Shown: positions 12,426 to 25,299 of the stretch, one piece after another
Numbering within the stretch: position 1 is the first letter of the stretch
Layout of the letters: each line of letters begins with the position of its first letter
NCBI RefSeq assembly: GCF_933775445.1
Contig: NC_065877.1
Coordinates: 21,514,001 to 21,578,000, forward strand
DNA: 64,000 nt
Source of the DNA: Argentina anserina
Lineage: Eukaryota > Streptophyta > Magnoliopsida > Rosales > Rosaceae
Reading direction: 5' to 3'
The notes under the pieces: model-generated
Seen by the model: the letters and a program-made list of their open reading frames with translations, nothing else
Databases searched by the model: none
Told to the model about the DNA's origin: nothing
Made by a program: the position numbers and the translations under genes

Positions 12426-14130
12426 TTTATGCATTACTAGGTGCATAGCCAATTAGATATGTGCTAGCAAGTGCGAGCAGTAGTATACTAGTTTGCCTTA
12501 ATTAAACATTAGACATATATAGAGCAATAGATTTATGATATATTGAACAGATATGTGAATACAAAATCGTACTTACTGCAAAGTATATATGTTTGTTTCC
12601 ATTTAATCATCATTATGAATGAATGAGACCAAATTCACAACATAATAACATGAGAACAAAGTTTGACCATATTAAAGAGTATTGTCACATATTTACAATT
12701 GCATGGACAAATGTTTACCATTCATTTAACTTAAAAAAACACAACCTGATCACTAAGTCTCGATTGATTTCTTAAAGCCCATGTGTACAAAAAGGTCATG
12801 CATATGCATGTTTCAATATCATTCACTGGTTTCATTTCAGTTTGCAACAAACAAGTTTTAAATATATGAATCAATAGAACAAAACTTTCACCAAGAGAAA
12901 ACATTTATTACTTCAGAGTACCATATCACATGACAATTATTTACAAGTTAGTCCATGCCAAAACAATCTACGAGTCAAAATTATAGGCATGGTACAAAAA
13001 TTACACCTTACCACCACCAGAGCATTTGAATTAATAGTTAAATTATGAAATTCTCAAATTAACAAAGACATATTACCTGCGCAGCCAAGCAATCTGGAAA
13101 TTTTGAATTCAAACTGTTGAAGCCTCCAAACAACACCCAACTAGCAACAAAACAAAAAGGGCTTAAGCATTTAAATATTTCCAATAGGTTCTGACCAAGC
13201 ACACATAGAAAATAACAATGTTCTTGCCAATATCATATGATACCAATATCACAATTAGCAACAGAGTTTGCTGGTTTTCATATTTAGGAAATCCTAAGCA
13301 CATCTTCTAAAAGGTAGATCCATTTCATCCAAATTTGGAGCCCTATAAAATATCAAAGCATCAGAATTACTTAAAGTGTTAGCATATGGCAAAAATTGCT
13401 AGAGAAACATGAGTTTGATATACATACAACTCTTTAATCAAAATTAAAGAATCCATCTACAAGTTCTCACTTAACATAAGCAACACACTACAAGTTCTCA
13501 ACTCTTTAATCCAAAATATCATCACAAGAAAAACCTTATTTTCACTTCATATCCGGATATGGCTCGAGCAATGGTGGAAGAGCCCTATCAAAAATAATGA
13601 AAATGGTAGAAGAGGGTTCAACTAACACCTTAGAGCTAAGCTAGATACAGATTTCATTTGCCTACTCTTTTTTCATGTAGGATTAAGTCTAGACGTCTAC
13701 TGATATTAAGCATCAAACTTTTACAACAAAATCTAGAGACATGTGAATGTTTTTTCTGATTCTTTTGTTGGACCAGTGCTTAATAATAATTAGTAAACAC
13801 GTCACATAGTGAAATCACCACTCATTTGATAGATGAAATAAAACCCAACCACAAATCGAGTTCAAAAACCAAAATCAAGTTCAACAATATATTCAGATTA
13901 CCCAATTTCAAATAATTCAAATCCTAGAAAACCCCCAAATGTTGTGATTCGAAACCTAGAAAACCCAGAAAATGTTGAAACCCAGAAAACCTCGAAACCC
14001 AGAAAATCCTCACACCCGAAAATCGCATGTCAACTAAGTATGAGTGTGCCAAAACCTTAGCTCTCAAGCCTGTAAAGGAGGAGCAAACTTGTAACAGATA
14101 AGAAGAAAATCATTTTGAAATTGAATTTGG
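12426..14130. other. AT-rich region without a recognisable gene
   Basis: No frame of note, RNA gene or bounded repeat is visible. Given the minus-strand promoter-like sequence and 5' splice sites at 14133-14405, part of this stretch may be intron or body of a transposon-borne transcription unit reading leftward. No exon can be supported. Confidence 0.35.
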
Positions 14131-14132
14131 AA

Positions 14133-14380
14133 CCCACCTCATTATTGCCAGAAGATGGAGGTCGAAGAGCACAAAGCTTGCAGCTCTTTTGCTGGTGCTC
14201 TCGACGCCAGATTCTGGAAAGAACTTACCCTAGCTTGGTTTAAACCAGACAGAGGAGATGATCAACCGAGGCAAGCTCGATCGGTCGCCGGAGACGTCGT
14301 TGGCAGAGAGAGAGGAAGAAAGAAAGGGAGAGCCGGAGAGGTGTGGCCAAGAGAGAGAAGAAGGAAAAATGGAAGCTGAA
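14133..14380 (-). other. Likely non-coding 5' exons of a transposon-borne transcript
   Basis: Downstream of a minus-strand TATA box, the sequence is CT-rich like a plant 5'UTR. It reaches a consensus donor (AGG|GTAAGTT) near 14228 and a second donor-like site (GAG|GTGGGT) near 14133. There is no long frame. It lies about 0.8 kb inside a CACTA terminus at 15192 and reads into the element, as a transposase promoter would. The coding part is not identifiable. Confidence 0.35.
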
Positions 14381-14397
14381 GGGTTTCATCTCTTCGC

Positions 14398-14405
14398 TAT
14401 TTATA
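14398..14405 (-). promoter_or_regulatory. TATA box, minus strand
   Basis: TATAAATA lies within a CCTATAAATAGCG context on the minus strand, followed about 30 bp downstream by a CT-rich leader and a splice donor. Confidence 0.5.
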
Positions 14406-14924
14406 GGACTAAAAGTGCAAAGATGAAAGTACCCTTGCGGACAATTTCAGAATAGCCTTATCATTTTTGTCGATTATGGGCAAATGAGTCCAAAGTTATT
14501 ATTTTGACAATTTTCTCCCATCGACAACTTCAAATTGACCAACTCACTTCGATTCGCTTCGATGAATCCTTTGCACTTTTATAAGTTCTAATTTTCCTTA
14601 CGATTAAACGTGTTCATCGAACTTTGTCAATAACATCTTTAGCTGATCTTCCATTCTAAATTATTAACATTCTTTAATAAGGTAGTTAAAAATACAAGGG
14701 CGCATTGATTTCAGTCGGATTGAAAAGATGAGTTAATTAATTGTGGTGGTGAGTTGAGATGGTGGCAGGAGTTTGTGTTTTTGACACCGTTATAAGAGGA
14801 TCAGAGGAGGGAAATATAAATAAGAGCTCATGAGTGATTTGGGGAAAATCTTTTAAGTGTGAAAAAAGTATTTTAAATCTTAAGTGAAGACATAGTTTGA
14901 GTTTTTAAGACAATTTAATTATTT

Positions 14925-15192
14925 TCAAAAAACCATTGTTAGTCATTCCTTGAGACAATGCATCTAAACCTCTGAATGAACCATTGTAAATCAAATATTG
15001 TCTAAATTAATTCAGACAATACTTTGGAAAATAAGAAAAATTATTGTCCTAAATCTGGGTATAGACAATATTGTCTATAAAACCATTGTCTGCGCTTGAA
15101 TTTCAGACAATGCTTTTTTTGAAACCATTATCTGAATTTTCAGACAATGGATTTTTTTCCTTGCATTGTCTATCCGACATTTTGGCCTAGTG
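14925..15192 (-). mobile_element. CACTA transposon terminus with subterminal repeats
   Basis: The block ends TTTTGGCCTAGTG at 15192, i.e. CACTAGGCCAAAA on the minus strand, followed by the trinucleotide AGA. The preceding 250 bp is packed with alternating copies of CAGACAATG and its complement CATTGTCTG, the subterminal repeats typical of CACTA (En/Spm) elements. The other terminus was not found upstream in the window, so this is a truncated or rearranged copy. Confidence 0.75.
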
Positions 15193-15195
15193 AGA

Positions 15196-16068
15196 GTAAA
15201 AACCATACCAGTCAAATTATTCTTATGCAAATTGGACCAGTTCTAAATAATGTGTGAGACGAGATAGATCTAATTCACAAACAAAATATGATAGTTGCGG
15301 GCGGAGCATGATAGAGGAAGTGGTTTTTGAATTCACAGATCCTCTATTATAAGGAAATCACTTCAGTACAAAGGATGCAGAATATCTCATTTTCTTGGCT
15401 GAAGCAATTACTTTGTCAAGTTTTCACAGCTTTTGGACTAGAGAGATGATGATCTATGCTACTCTCTGCAAGGAAGGTCAAAAAAATATATGCTCGTATC
15501 TACACGTGATAAAACATCTTACTCTTGCTTATACTCGTTTTTAAGAATATTTCGTAAAGAATCTGTTATGTGTGCACTATTCTCTTCAAGATGAAAGAGA
15601 TCTTAAGAAAAAAATTGGAAGGAAGTTGATTCACAGTAAGTTATGTGATTTAGTGACTTTTCATGTTTTCAGAGTGATTTGCAGCTCACGTACCATAATA
15701 AGGGTACTTGAGTTTCGTGATGCTACTATAATGGACAAGGCTATAGAGATTCTGTAAGCTGACGTCAATGGGTATGAATTCCACAAATCTTCGGCTAATG
15801 TTCTAAACCATTGGAACAAATAATTTGCAGCTGCTATATGTAGTGGTAGTGACCTTTTATAATCTTTTTTTATAAATCTGAACTGAAATGATTGGTAGCA
15901 TACTATATATTTTGCAATTCTTTTGTCTATTTCACCCTTGGTATCACTTGTGCGATTGTCAATTCATCTAGATGGATTTTGACTTTAGGTGCCCTTAGAT
16001 ATGTTATCTCAAGAAAAAAAAAGTTACTCGTTATTTAGGAATGAGAATTGATCATCTAAACTTTCACA
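15196..16068. other. Intergenic, nothing recognised
   Basis: AT-rich sequence with only short frames. No bounded repeat or RNA gene seen. Confidence 0.4.
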
Positions 16069-16073
16069 TGGTC

Positions 16074-18515
16074 TGTACTAACCCGAATTTTCGAACCTTA
16101 TTTGTTTTTTTTTTTTGTAATTTCTCAGAAATTATTTTAATGATGTTTGGAGTGAATTCTGATTCTACGCCTTCTGAATTAGTTTTTTTTTTTTGCGAAA
16201 AAAGCGATTCCGAAAGTAAAAAGTCGAAAAACATGTAAGTTTCGTTAACCAAAAGTTGACTTTTAAATCCGTAAAAATTTTGTGAAAACTTTCTTCATGA
16301 AAATTGTAGAGTTTGACGATATGCGTTTGTAGACACGTGGTACACATAAAACAGAGAACATAGGTGAAAGTTATGAATCAAAAATGGTGTGGGACATTTT
16401 TGGCAATGGCAAATATATAGGTAGAAAGAAGAAACCCTAGAAGAGAAAAATCAAAAATTGAAAAAGAACATCGCGCCTGTTTCTCTCTCCCCGACCCTTT
16501 CTCTTTCTCCCAAAAATCATCTCCAGCACGGTTCTCCACATTTCGGCCATCAATACGGCCGCCACCGGTCCCATTAGAACCGTCTGCTTCCAAGCTTTCG
16601 ATCGAACCCCCTCCCAAGCCACACCGACTGCCGAATGAAGAGCAGTAGTAGCAGCAAGACTGTGTCGTCGTCGGTGGCGGAGCTGTAGCATTCTCCGGCG
16701 TTGTCTCAGCCCAAGGTTACTCATTTCTGACTTTAATCTTTCCTCTAAGCACGATTTTAAAGGTTTGGGAACTCAGTTTGAGGTTTGAAGCATTTGACGT
16801 GATGTTGTGATTTTAGGAATCTTCCGGCCGTTTCCAGTCACTTTCCTAGCGTTTTGGTGTTTCTAGTTGTTCTAGAGGTATCCTCTCCTTGTGATCTTCA
16901 TGTTTTCTGTTGAAGTTATGGCATTTTGGTGATGTTAGGTGCCGGCTTGTGGGGCCCACGCGCAGCCGCTTAGGGCGGCGTGTGGCGGCACGTCTGGTAG
17001 TGCTTGGAGTAATAGTTTACCGCATTAAGTCGTGCTCGTCGATATGAGCATAGACATATAGAATTTACATATGTTTAGGTTAATTTCAATTATGTTGTGG
17101 GATTTCCTATCTTGATTTGACTTAGGCAGTTGGAGGTTTGATATTATGGTGTAGTTGTCGTAAAATGATGGTACGGTTCTCCAATGACTTTGATAAGTTG
17201 TGAAAAGAGATTGGAGGTCGCTTATTGTCTTTATGAAGGGCTAGGTGACGTAGCTAGTAATGATATTTGCATTGGTTATTTACTAAATAAAAATAGTTTC
17301 ACTAGGCTTTTGAATTGGGAGCGTAGTGCTTGGGTTGGTGATATTGAAGGTGTTGCGGGAGCAAAAAGTTGAGTAAAACCTTTCGTGAATTTCATTTTCA
17401 TTGTGGTCCTAATTAATGATGAATTGTTGGAGTAAATGTCTTTTGTTTTAAAAACATATAAACTTGTTTGGCAACGGTTCATAGGTAAGTAAAATGATTT
17501 TCTTTATAAAAACGACTCCTATGATTTCTCATACGAAAATATATTATTGTTGGTGAGTTAAGTTCATTCTTTTATGCATAATTATGTATATAAGTATATT
17601 GTTGGGGCGACCATGGAATGGTTATAAGTACTTGTAGTATACGTGAAGGGGTTTGGTTAGTAAATCAATTCTATTTTATTAATAGTGATCAATGATTGTC
17701 ATTGTGGAAGTGATGATATTGGGATAATTTTGTGACTTGGTGAAGACGTTTGTTTAGTAACCAACGTCATAGTTATAGGTTCGGATCTCTCCTACATGGC
17801 GAAGGAGGCCTAGGTTGTGTGATAGTTACGATCTCTCCTAAATGGCATAAGAGATCGTAGATCCCTCCTATGTGGCGAAGGGGGATCTTGATCCCTCCTT
17901 AGTGGCAAAGGGATCCACACCTTGACTGGGTGAGTGGGTACGTGTATAGAACTCTAGTCCTAATACCTAAATGTATTTAAGAATAATGGCGTTGGTCTAT
18001 GCCGAGCATGTGTTAGAGAGTGAGGTAATTGTATACTTCTCACTCGCCTCAAAAGTGTCTGATGTTGTAGAATCTTTGTGATGGTATTGAGTTTATCCTA
18101 AAGGTTTTGTATCAGTGAGTTCGCATGTTTAAATTTGATTTACTCATACGAGCTTCATAAGCTTACCAAGTTTGTTGTTACAACCCGGTGCACCATTCTA
18201 TAGTGTAGTGGTTGATTTGGTAGGTGAGGGTCAACAGAGTTGAGATTTCGGTGGTGTGGAGATAGCTAGTGGGTGATGACCTTCTCATGTTGCTTATCTT
18301 TTAGACTTAGTGAATAGTGAGCTAGTGATTCAATTTCCTTTTGTTTCATGTTATAAACATTTGGTAATGTTGTTCGAGTTATACGAGTTGAACATGTGAA
18401 CTCAATTTTCCACACTCAGTTATTTGTATTAACTCATAACTATTTCGGGACAAATTTTGGAGTTTATCACATCTTGAAATTGAATTTTTATTGTTCAATT
18501 TTTAGGGTCGTGACA
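16074..18515 (+). mobile_element. Solo LTR of the Tekay-like gypsy family
   Basis: It starts TGTACTAACCCGAATTTTCG and ends TTTAGGGTCGTGACA. The flanks TGGTC (16069-16073) and CGGTC (18516-18520) form a 5-bp duplication with one transition. It is collinear but diverged relative to the 3' LTR at 31320-34266; shared landmarks include AAAACTTTCTTCA near 16280 and 31516, and the TTTACTCATACGAGCT block near 18140 and 33860. No internal region remains. A GATC(C/T)CTCCTA-type short tandem repeat sits at about 17785-17900. Confidence 0.85.
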
Positions 18516-18942
18516 CGGTCACTGGCACTTTCCTATATTTTTTCTCCATATTATGTTTTTAGATTATTTCGATGATATTAACTTGCTATCAACATTATTG
18601 TACACTTTGGATTTGTAGTATCATCTCTTACTTGTTCTTCATTGTAATCTTCGTTTGAAATAACCATTGTGCTTAACTTTCTCAATCACAGCCCAATTTC
18701 GACTATTTGAGATCACAACTATACTGCATAATCGTCCATCATGATATACTGCGACTTCTATACAAAATGATGACGACTTGAAAGAGTTCGGTTTACTAAT
18801 TTCAATCCAACTTTTATTTTATGTGGTCTTAAATTAATATTCATTAATCATTATAAATTTTCCTCCGACATTCATATTCAAAACTTAGTTGTGACATTTG
18901 ATCTTGCATGAGACCTAGGCTACAGAGATACTCTGGAAATAC

Positions 18943-19900
18943 ATGGACGACATCACTAAAATTACTTCTCAAGAAGTTGTATTAGAAATGCTGCAAGAAC
19001 AAAAAGTTAGTCGAGAGTTGATATTATATGTTGTTGAACGTAGAGAAGAGGAATCACTGGAACAAAATCCCAAACTCTTATCATGGAACTGTAAGTCTTT
19101 TGCCATGCCATCAACTAGAGTTATGTTGAGAGTTCTAAATCTTATACATGATCCCATGATCATCATCCTGATTTATGGTGTCCACATATATTAAAGATAG
19201 CAAGCACTCGATGGGGTTTCAAGATTCTAGGGCTTCTTCTGACTGGATAAATGTGCTTCCTTTTAAGGATTTCATTACCAACAATCAACACCAATAAGGA
19301 TAGGACAAAACGAGCACAAGTGATGATCAAATGAAGGAGGAGAGTGATGATTCAACCAATTGTGTTGGATTGGCCATGTTATGGAATCTAAAGTTAGATC
19401 ATTTGGATACTACTGACAACTATATTAATTTTGAGGTTACAATTCTTGATATCGATATTACTTGGAAGTTCACAGCATTATATGGACACCCATAATATAA
19501 GAAACTCATACGGACGTGGCTTGGGGAAATAAAATCATCAAGATCAATTTTAAAGAACTGCATGATTTGTTGTTGGTGATCACAATGAAATTATGAAAGA
19601 AGAAGAGAAGAGTGGTGGAAAAATGAAGACTCTGGGAAAAATATCAAACCAAAAAAAAAGAAAAATTAATATCGAGGTTCATCAAGTGCTTGGATAATTG
19701 ATACTTTTATAGATCGCATAGCAGTGTATTCAAATACTATATATGCATGTTCTCTTTCTATCCTAGAGGTTAGGACTAGATCGAACATTGGTTTCTTAAA
19801 GGCTTGTGTTAGGCAGTTCAATTTACGATTTGGCATTCTTAGTGATGATTTGGTTTATTGAGCGTGGGAGCAACTTAAATTCCAAGTATGGTCTCTCAGA
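18943..19900 (+). pseudogene. Decayed LINE ORF2 endonuclease fragment
   Basis: Frame-shifted remnants read like the apurinic-endonuclease domain of plant L1 elements. LLSWNCKSF resembles the LSWNCRG start motif (about 19076). LAMLWN and FTALYGHP (19370-19495) resemble the SGGLALLW and FTGFYG motifs. GDHNEIMKEEEKSGG (about 19575-19620) resembles GDFNEIL..EEKSGG. Several frameshifts and stops break it. No reverse transcriptase or poly(A) tail follows. Confidence 0.7.
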
Positions 19901-20012
19901 TAATCTCTCTTTAATATGATGATCATAGTTATAATTTAATTCAGTGAGTTGTATGATCTTGTTTATTGTAACTCTTAGATGTTACCGCTTTCGATAACAG
20001 CATGTGTGATCG

Positions 20013-20041
20013 ATGATATATATATATATATATATATATAT
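20013..20041. repeat. (TA)n microsatellite
   Basis: A run of alternating A and T with no other feature. Confidence 0.9.
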
Positions 20042-20049
20042 GATCGATG

Positions 20050-22690
20050 TTACCGCTTTCCATAAAGGCAAGTATTGTTTATTTTATTGCGAAATTTGGA
20101 TTGGAAAAATGATATAATTGGGTCCAAATCTGTCAAGGCTCATTAAAGTGATTCTGATAAATCTCGTTATTCCCATTCTAAAAGTGTATAATGTGTTTCA
20201 ATCAAAGATTCGGGTATAAAAATGCTCTAATATGCTTCACAATATACGAAATCTGATTTTTCGTTGAGTACCTTGATCTGTTTAAAAGAGTAATTTATGA
20301 TTTAGTGAGTTTTTATTCATACCTCTCAAACAGTATTTAGACCTCCATGTTTTTTTTTTAAAATTAGTATTGACTTTGTCAACTAATGGGAAATTACTAA
20401 TATAGACAAATAAAAAATAACAAAGATCTCAATTTGGCTTCTCCACTTCGAAAATCCCTAAGGCAGTGTTTGGTGAAGGAACTTTTGAGGGGGAAGATGA
20501 CATATATGAGGGACTTTAAAATCCCTTCTCACGTGTTCCTTGTTTGGCAAAAAAAAAACAAAGAGGGATATGAATGACCCCGGACTTGAAAGAGGATATT
20601 TGTGAGGGATTACAACTAAGAACAATTTCTCTTCTTGCCTCACTTTATTTCTAAACTCTCATTCAACTAAAAAAACCCTAAACTTTTTCTTTCAATAAAA
20701 TGAAGAAAAAAGGCACTAAAAACACTATAAATTTGAAGAATTTTTTTTTCTAGGGGAATGAATGACTTCATTTGGCAACAGCCATGCACAGCCACTAGGA
20801 CCAAACATATGGAGTGACATAACCACTCTAAATACAAGTTAAACTAAGCTAATAACAGCGCACAAACGCGCTTATTAAAAAACCAAAGTTCAAAATGAAA
20901 AAAATAATTGAAGCAAAACTAAAACATAATAACATTCTACCTCCAAAACCAAGATACCATTTAACTAGATCTGGCCTAAGGTATTAATTGCGTACCCTGC
21001 ACGGAACAAGAGAAAGACAAGGTAAGGAAGAGAAATGATATTTCCCCTTGAGTCTAAAAGCAGACCAAACCAACAAAAGAAAAGATAATTGGAGCATGAA
21101 GCCCAGCGCAAGAGACTAAGGCCCAATACCCCAAAACTTCCCCCTCCAATTATAAATCTAGACAACTCTGACCACAAGGGTTCCTTAGCCACCTCAATCT
21201 GATGGCTGGCCCTGCTTGGGGGCCACGAAGAGCTTTCGCTGACCCTTAGACAAGCACCGCTGGTACAAGAAAATAGATCGACAAGCCCAACTATTGTCGC
21301 CATTACCAACCACCGGACCCGACTTTTGCCGCCGGAACAAATACAGAACAAGAGCGAAAGGTCTTGGCCCCGCTACTCGGCTCTTACCTTGGGAGAATAT
21401 ATGTCGCCGTTGTTGTAAGCCTAGGCTTCGGATGAGAAGAAACCCAACTTCATTACTCGTACTTTGATCGTCGATCAGAGATCCACAACCTAGATACTCG
21501 AAATGAAAGCACCACAAATGGTTGTCCGAGGAGTGACCACTTGAATGGGCAATACCAGAGGCGTCCAACGCGAGCAGATCCCGTAGGCACCGCTGCTTCT
21601 CCTCGAAACCTAAGTTTTAGGCTGCCCAACTCCTCCGAGAATAGGGGAGCGAATATTTTGTGGGACGAAATTTGAAGAACTTAAGAATTTAATTCATAGT
21701 TAAATTTTAACATTGATAGTAGAACTATGGCACATTTGCCACCTCTCTTTGTCCTTCGTTCTCCCTATTGTACATCACCAGCGCCATTTGAGTGACCACA
21801 TTGTAAAGCACAACAAAGGAAATCTTTGTTGAATTACTTGCAGGTGCTTAACCCTGAACCCAAGAAATGGTTTTGGGAAAGACAAAAGGCCTTGCCTTTC
21901 CTCGGAGATACTCAACACCATCCTACAATGAGAGCTTTGCCTCCAAACCTGCTGTTATGGAAGCTATAGATGCAATGTGAGAAATAGTCGGTTATGCTAC
22001 GTAAAGGGTATGTTGTATGATGTGTGAGATTTCAGCTGTTCCTCATATAAAGTTATTGGCTCTGCAGATATTTGGCCGATCAAATATCACAAAATCAGTA
22101 TACTGGCCCTTTACACTTGGTTCCTCAACTCTACACAAGCCATCTTCTATTCAGTAGGTACCATCAAGCAAAACTCTGTTATGTAATACCTTCTTTTGAA
22201 CTTGAAGAAAAGCTTCATATTTCATGCATAAGCCTAGTATTTAATTATTTCAAACATCAGTTAGGTCTTCTGCCCAAATATTAGGGATCCGCAATGCAGA
22301 ATGGGAATATGGAACAGAAATCAAAGTAAGGGAGTACTTGTATGAGTTATAGGTCAAGTATTACTATAATGTCAACACTTTTATTTCATTCTGTGGTTCG
22401 ATCGCTTTTCTTTTTCATTTTTTTTTCAATCCCAACACTTCCATCTCATTTCTTCCTGTAAAATCACTTTTACAAAACTTTAGTGCAAACCGAAGTTGCT
22501 TCAAACCGCTGGAACTAAAGGGTAGGGAGATACTGGAAACGGTTAGGGGTTCGGAACTTCGGATAGGTCATGGTTTAAATCCCATCCAATGGCTAAAGAA
22601 TAAAACAATGGTTCTATCAATATTTTTCATTAGAGAGAGAAAATTAAATTACTTCCCAAGATATTGTAGCAGAAGTATATGGACATCTCA
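20050..22690. other. Intergenic region, possible repeat debris
   Basis: No gene is supported. At 20458 a GCAGTGTTTGG word resembles a transposon end but has no partner. The more GC-rich stretch 20960-21650 reads on the minus strand as interrupted frames reminiscent of retroelement leader sequence, without a definable domain. At 21840-22290 on the plus strand two short frames separated by stops could be gene debris. I cannot identify them. Confidence 0.35.
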
Positions 22691-22694
22691 CTTC

Positions 22695-25217
22695 TTAGTC
22701 TCCTTTGACATGCTGCCGCACCAGTATAAATCCGAATGATGCCACTAAAGAAACCAAGTAACCAGCAATGGCTCCATAGCTTACACAAATAGGCCACTCC
22801 TGCAATATAAAACAAGTTCTCAAGAATTGAACATGCATGCTAAACTGGTCACAAACTAATTCTGATTCAAACTTTTGAAGGAGCAGATTATGATGTCTCC
22901 CATCAAATCCCTCTACTACAGAAACAGCATTTTCAGTCATACAAGATAGGTATGAGCAATTCACGTGACTTAAGAAGAAAATCACAGATAGAAAAGGAGG
23001 AGGACAAAACAACTCAGAGACATTGACATTACCAAAGAATATTAGTTCAGGAAAGGCAACCAAATTGAAATTTACAAACATTCCTTTGGTGGACAGATGG
23101 GAACTTTCCTTTAAACCATGCCAGATTCGCAGAGATGGAAGAAAGGACGCCAGTTTGCCATAAATAACATATACAGTCATCTAATCAAGGTGAATTTAGA
23201 ATAAGATTTCTGAAATAATAGTAGTACATATTAGACTTCAGGACAAAATTATTCAAAAGCCAACACAGATGAGACCCCAGAACAAGATCTATCATCATGG
23301 ATATAATTGCATATGAAGCAAACCAGGAAGCATTTGGAAAAATAATAATAATAATAAAACCAACAGAGGAAAGTGATTGTACCTGCCACGGTCTTTCCCA
23401 ATCAAGCGGTACCGGCCAGGCCCCTAACCAAGCCCCAATTACAACTCCATGTGCAGGTAGACAAATCATATAATCTACAGGATCGTTTGGTCTGCAAGTA
23501 CATAATTTGAGCAAATAATACAAATTCAGGACAACTGTATTTACTGATGGCATCATTTTATATTGGAAAGCATTTCTACACATTAAACATGGTAAAACAT
23601 GAGAAAGAGGAGCAATAAAGGTAGAAAACTTGCTTTGTACATGCAAATAAACGTTGCCAATCTGTCCATGATGAACCAAAAACAGAAGCTGCAGGTACAA
23701 TCTGCCCAAAGCACACAAATTGAGTTAAAGAATGCATCAAAGTTCAGCATAACCACAAGGAGGGAATGAGTCATTGGAAAAATACTGTTATTTGATGGTT
23801 CTTTGGAGAAGAAGACCACAACAATATAAGGATATCCCCAGAACAGGCAAAATAGCATAAGAAAAACTAAATAAGCTAGTACATTCCAAACAGTAAATAT
23901 GCAGATCATGAACATATACCAACTATAATACACTACTTGCATTAATGAGTTCCCTATAGTAACAATAATGAATAGCAGCCATATGATGCTTGTAGATAGT
24001 TAATAAGAAAACTCTAAAGACGAAGCAAAATATTACATATTTACAAAAGAATCCAATCTAAAGAACACTTACCGTGAACAGTGACATCATAAGAGACCAG
24101 TTAATGGTCTTTGGCAGATACCTGGTAAGAAAAATAAATGTGAATACAACAAATTTATCAGACGGACAATGTACGAAACATTGAAATGAGTCGGATAAAT
24201 TAACAAGGACAATATATCAAATAAAAATTTATCAAGACAATCTATGATCCTCGCAAATTATGAAAGCAGGACTACAGTTGAGGTTGAATATTCACGTTTA
24301 TCCTCAAAGAGCCACAAAGACAAGAAAAATTGACCCAGCTGGGAAATTCCAACCTCAACTGCAACTTCTGCTTTCAGAATTCTGCTAGTTAATAATATTT
24401 CCTAATGAGATCGCAGAGAACATACTGAATGCCAACAGGTGCTCCTAACGCAATTGCTCCCAATGCATTTACCACAGCCCCTACAGAGTGCAAGACAGCA
24501 AAACGTGACGACTTTCCTTACCAAGTCTTACTCAAAAATATGTTCTTAAAAAGAGATACGCTTATAATTGACTGTATACAACAAGAAACGCCATAACTCG
24601 CAACTGTCGCAAGCAACACATAAAACATTGTCATAGAAAACGATAACCACTATCATATGCAACAATTGTAGAATGAAAATGCCACTAAAACTGCAACTTA
24701 AGTTACACAGATGCATATGACAGAGCAAAAGATGAAGCTGAAATGTGGACTAACCAGCAGGAAGTCCCAGCACGCCACGTCCTACAGCTTTCCAGTACTG
24801 TCAAATGCATTAGATCATTTCACCAAAACTACAATTAAATTGTTTTATTTTCTCTGCAAAGAAACACAAGACCAAAGACATAACCAACTTACAGAGCATC
24901 TTTCTGGGTCTTTCCTGTATCGGCTGTAAAGAAGGATCACGGTCGGGCATTGAAAGGCCTTTAAAGACAGAAAACCCACAACATATTAGACAAGAAATGA
25001 AAACCAAGCTTTGAAATTGAAACATAAAAGAATGAGACAACGGGAAAGGTAAGGTTACCCAGATCAGACCGAGGACTTGAGACGGATGGGAGGTGAGGCT
25101 GATGAAATGGACGTTATGGGCCACCGAGAAACACAGAGCTAATCCTAAGCCGATGGTCAGGAGGACCAGCAGTGCCTCTGACGTTGAGACTGAGATTGAG
25201 GAGGCTCTGGCGCCCAT
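22695..25217 (-). CDS. PIGF: GPI-anchor biosynthesis protein PIG-F
   Basis: PIG-F is a multi-pass ER membrane protein that stabilises the ethanolamine-phosphate transferases PIG-O and PIG-G in GPI-anchor assembly. Eight exons in transcript order are 25217-25059, 24958-24893, 24797-24755, 24480-24426, 24121-24073, 23701-23634, 23491-23383 and 22799-22695. Phases agree throughout and give 217 aa, the usual plant length. Recognisable family blocks are LGAPVGIQYLPKT, FGSSWTDWQRLFACT, KPNDPVDYMICLPAHG, GAWPVPLDWERPWQ and EWPICVSYGAIAGYL; the C-terminus is LVRQHVKGD. The start MGARASSIS is the last in-frame Met before the first hydrophobic segment. Exon 6 ends at a GC donor (ACAAA|GCAAGT); the other introns are GT-AG. 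No break is seen, so the gene looks functional. Confidence 0.93.
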
Positions 25218-25299
25218 CTTGTTCTTCTTCTGCTTCATTCTTCGTATTTCGTTTACGGTGCTTTCGCGATTTGCAGTAAAAAGATGAAAGCTTTTTGTT

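Noticed and set aside
20458..20700. hAT- or Harbinger-like element starting GCAGTGTTTGG
   Set aside because: No inverted right end or target duplication could be found.
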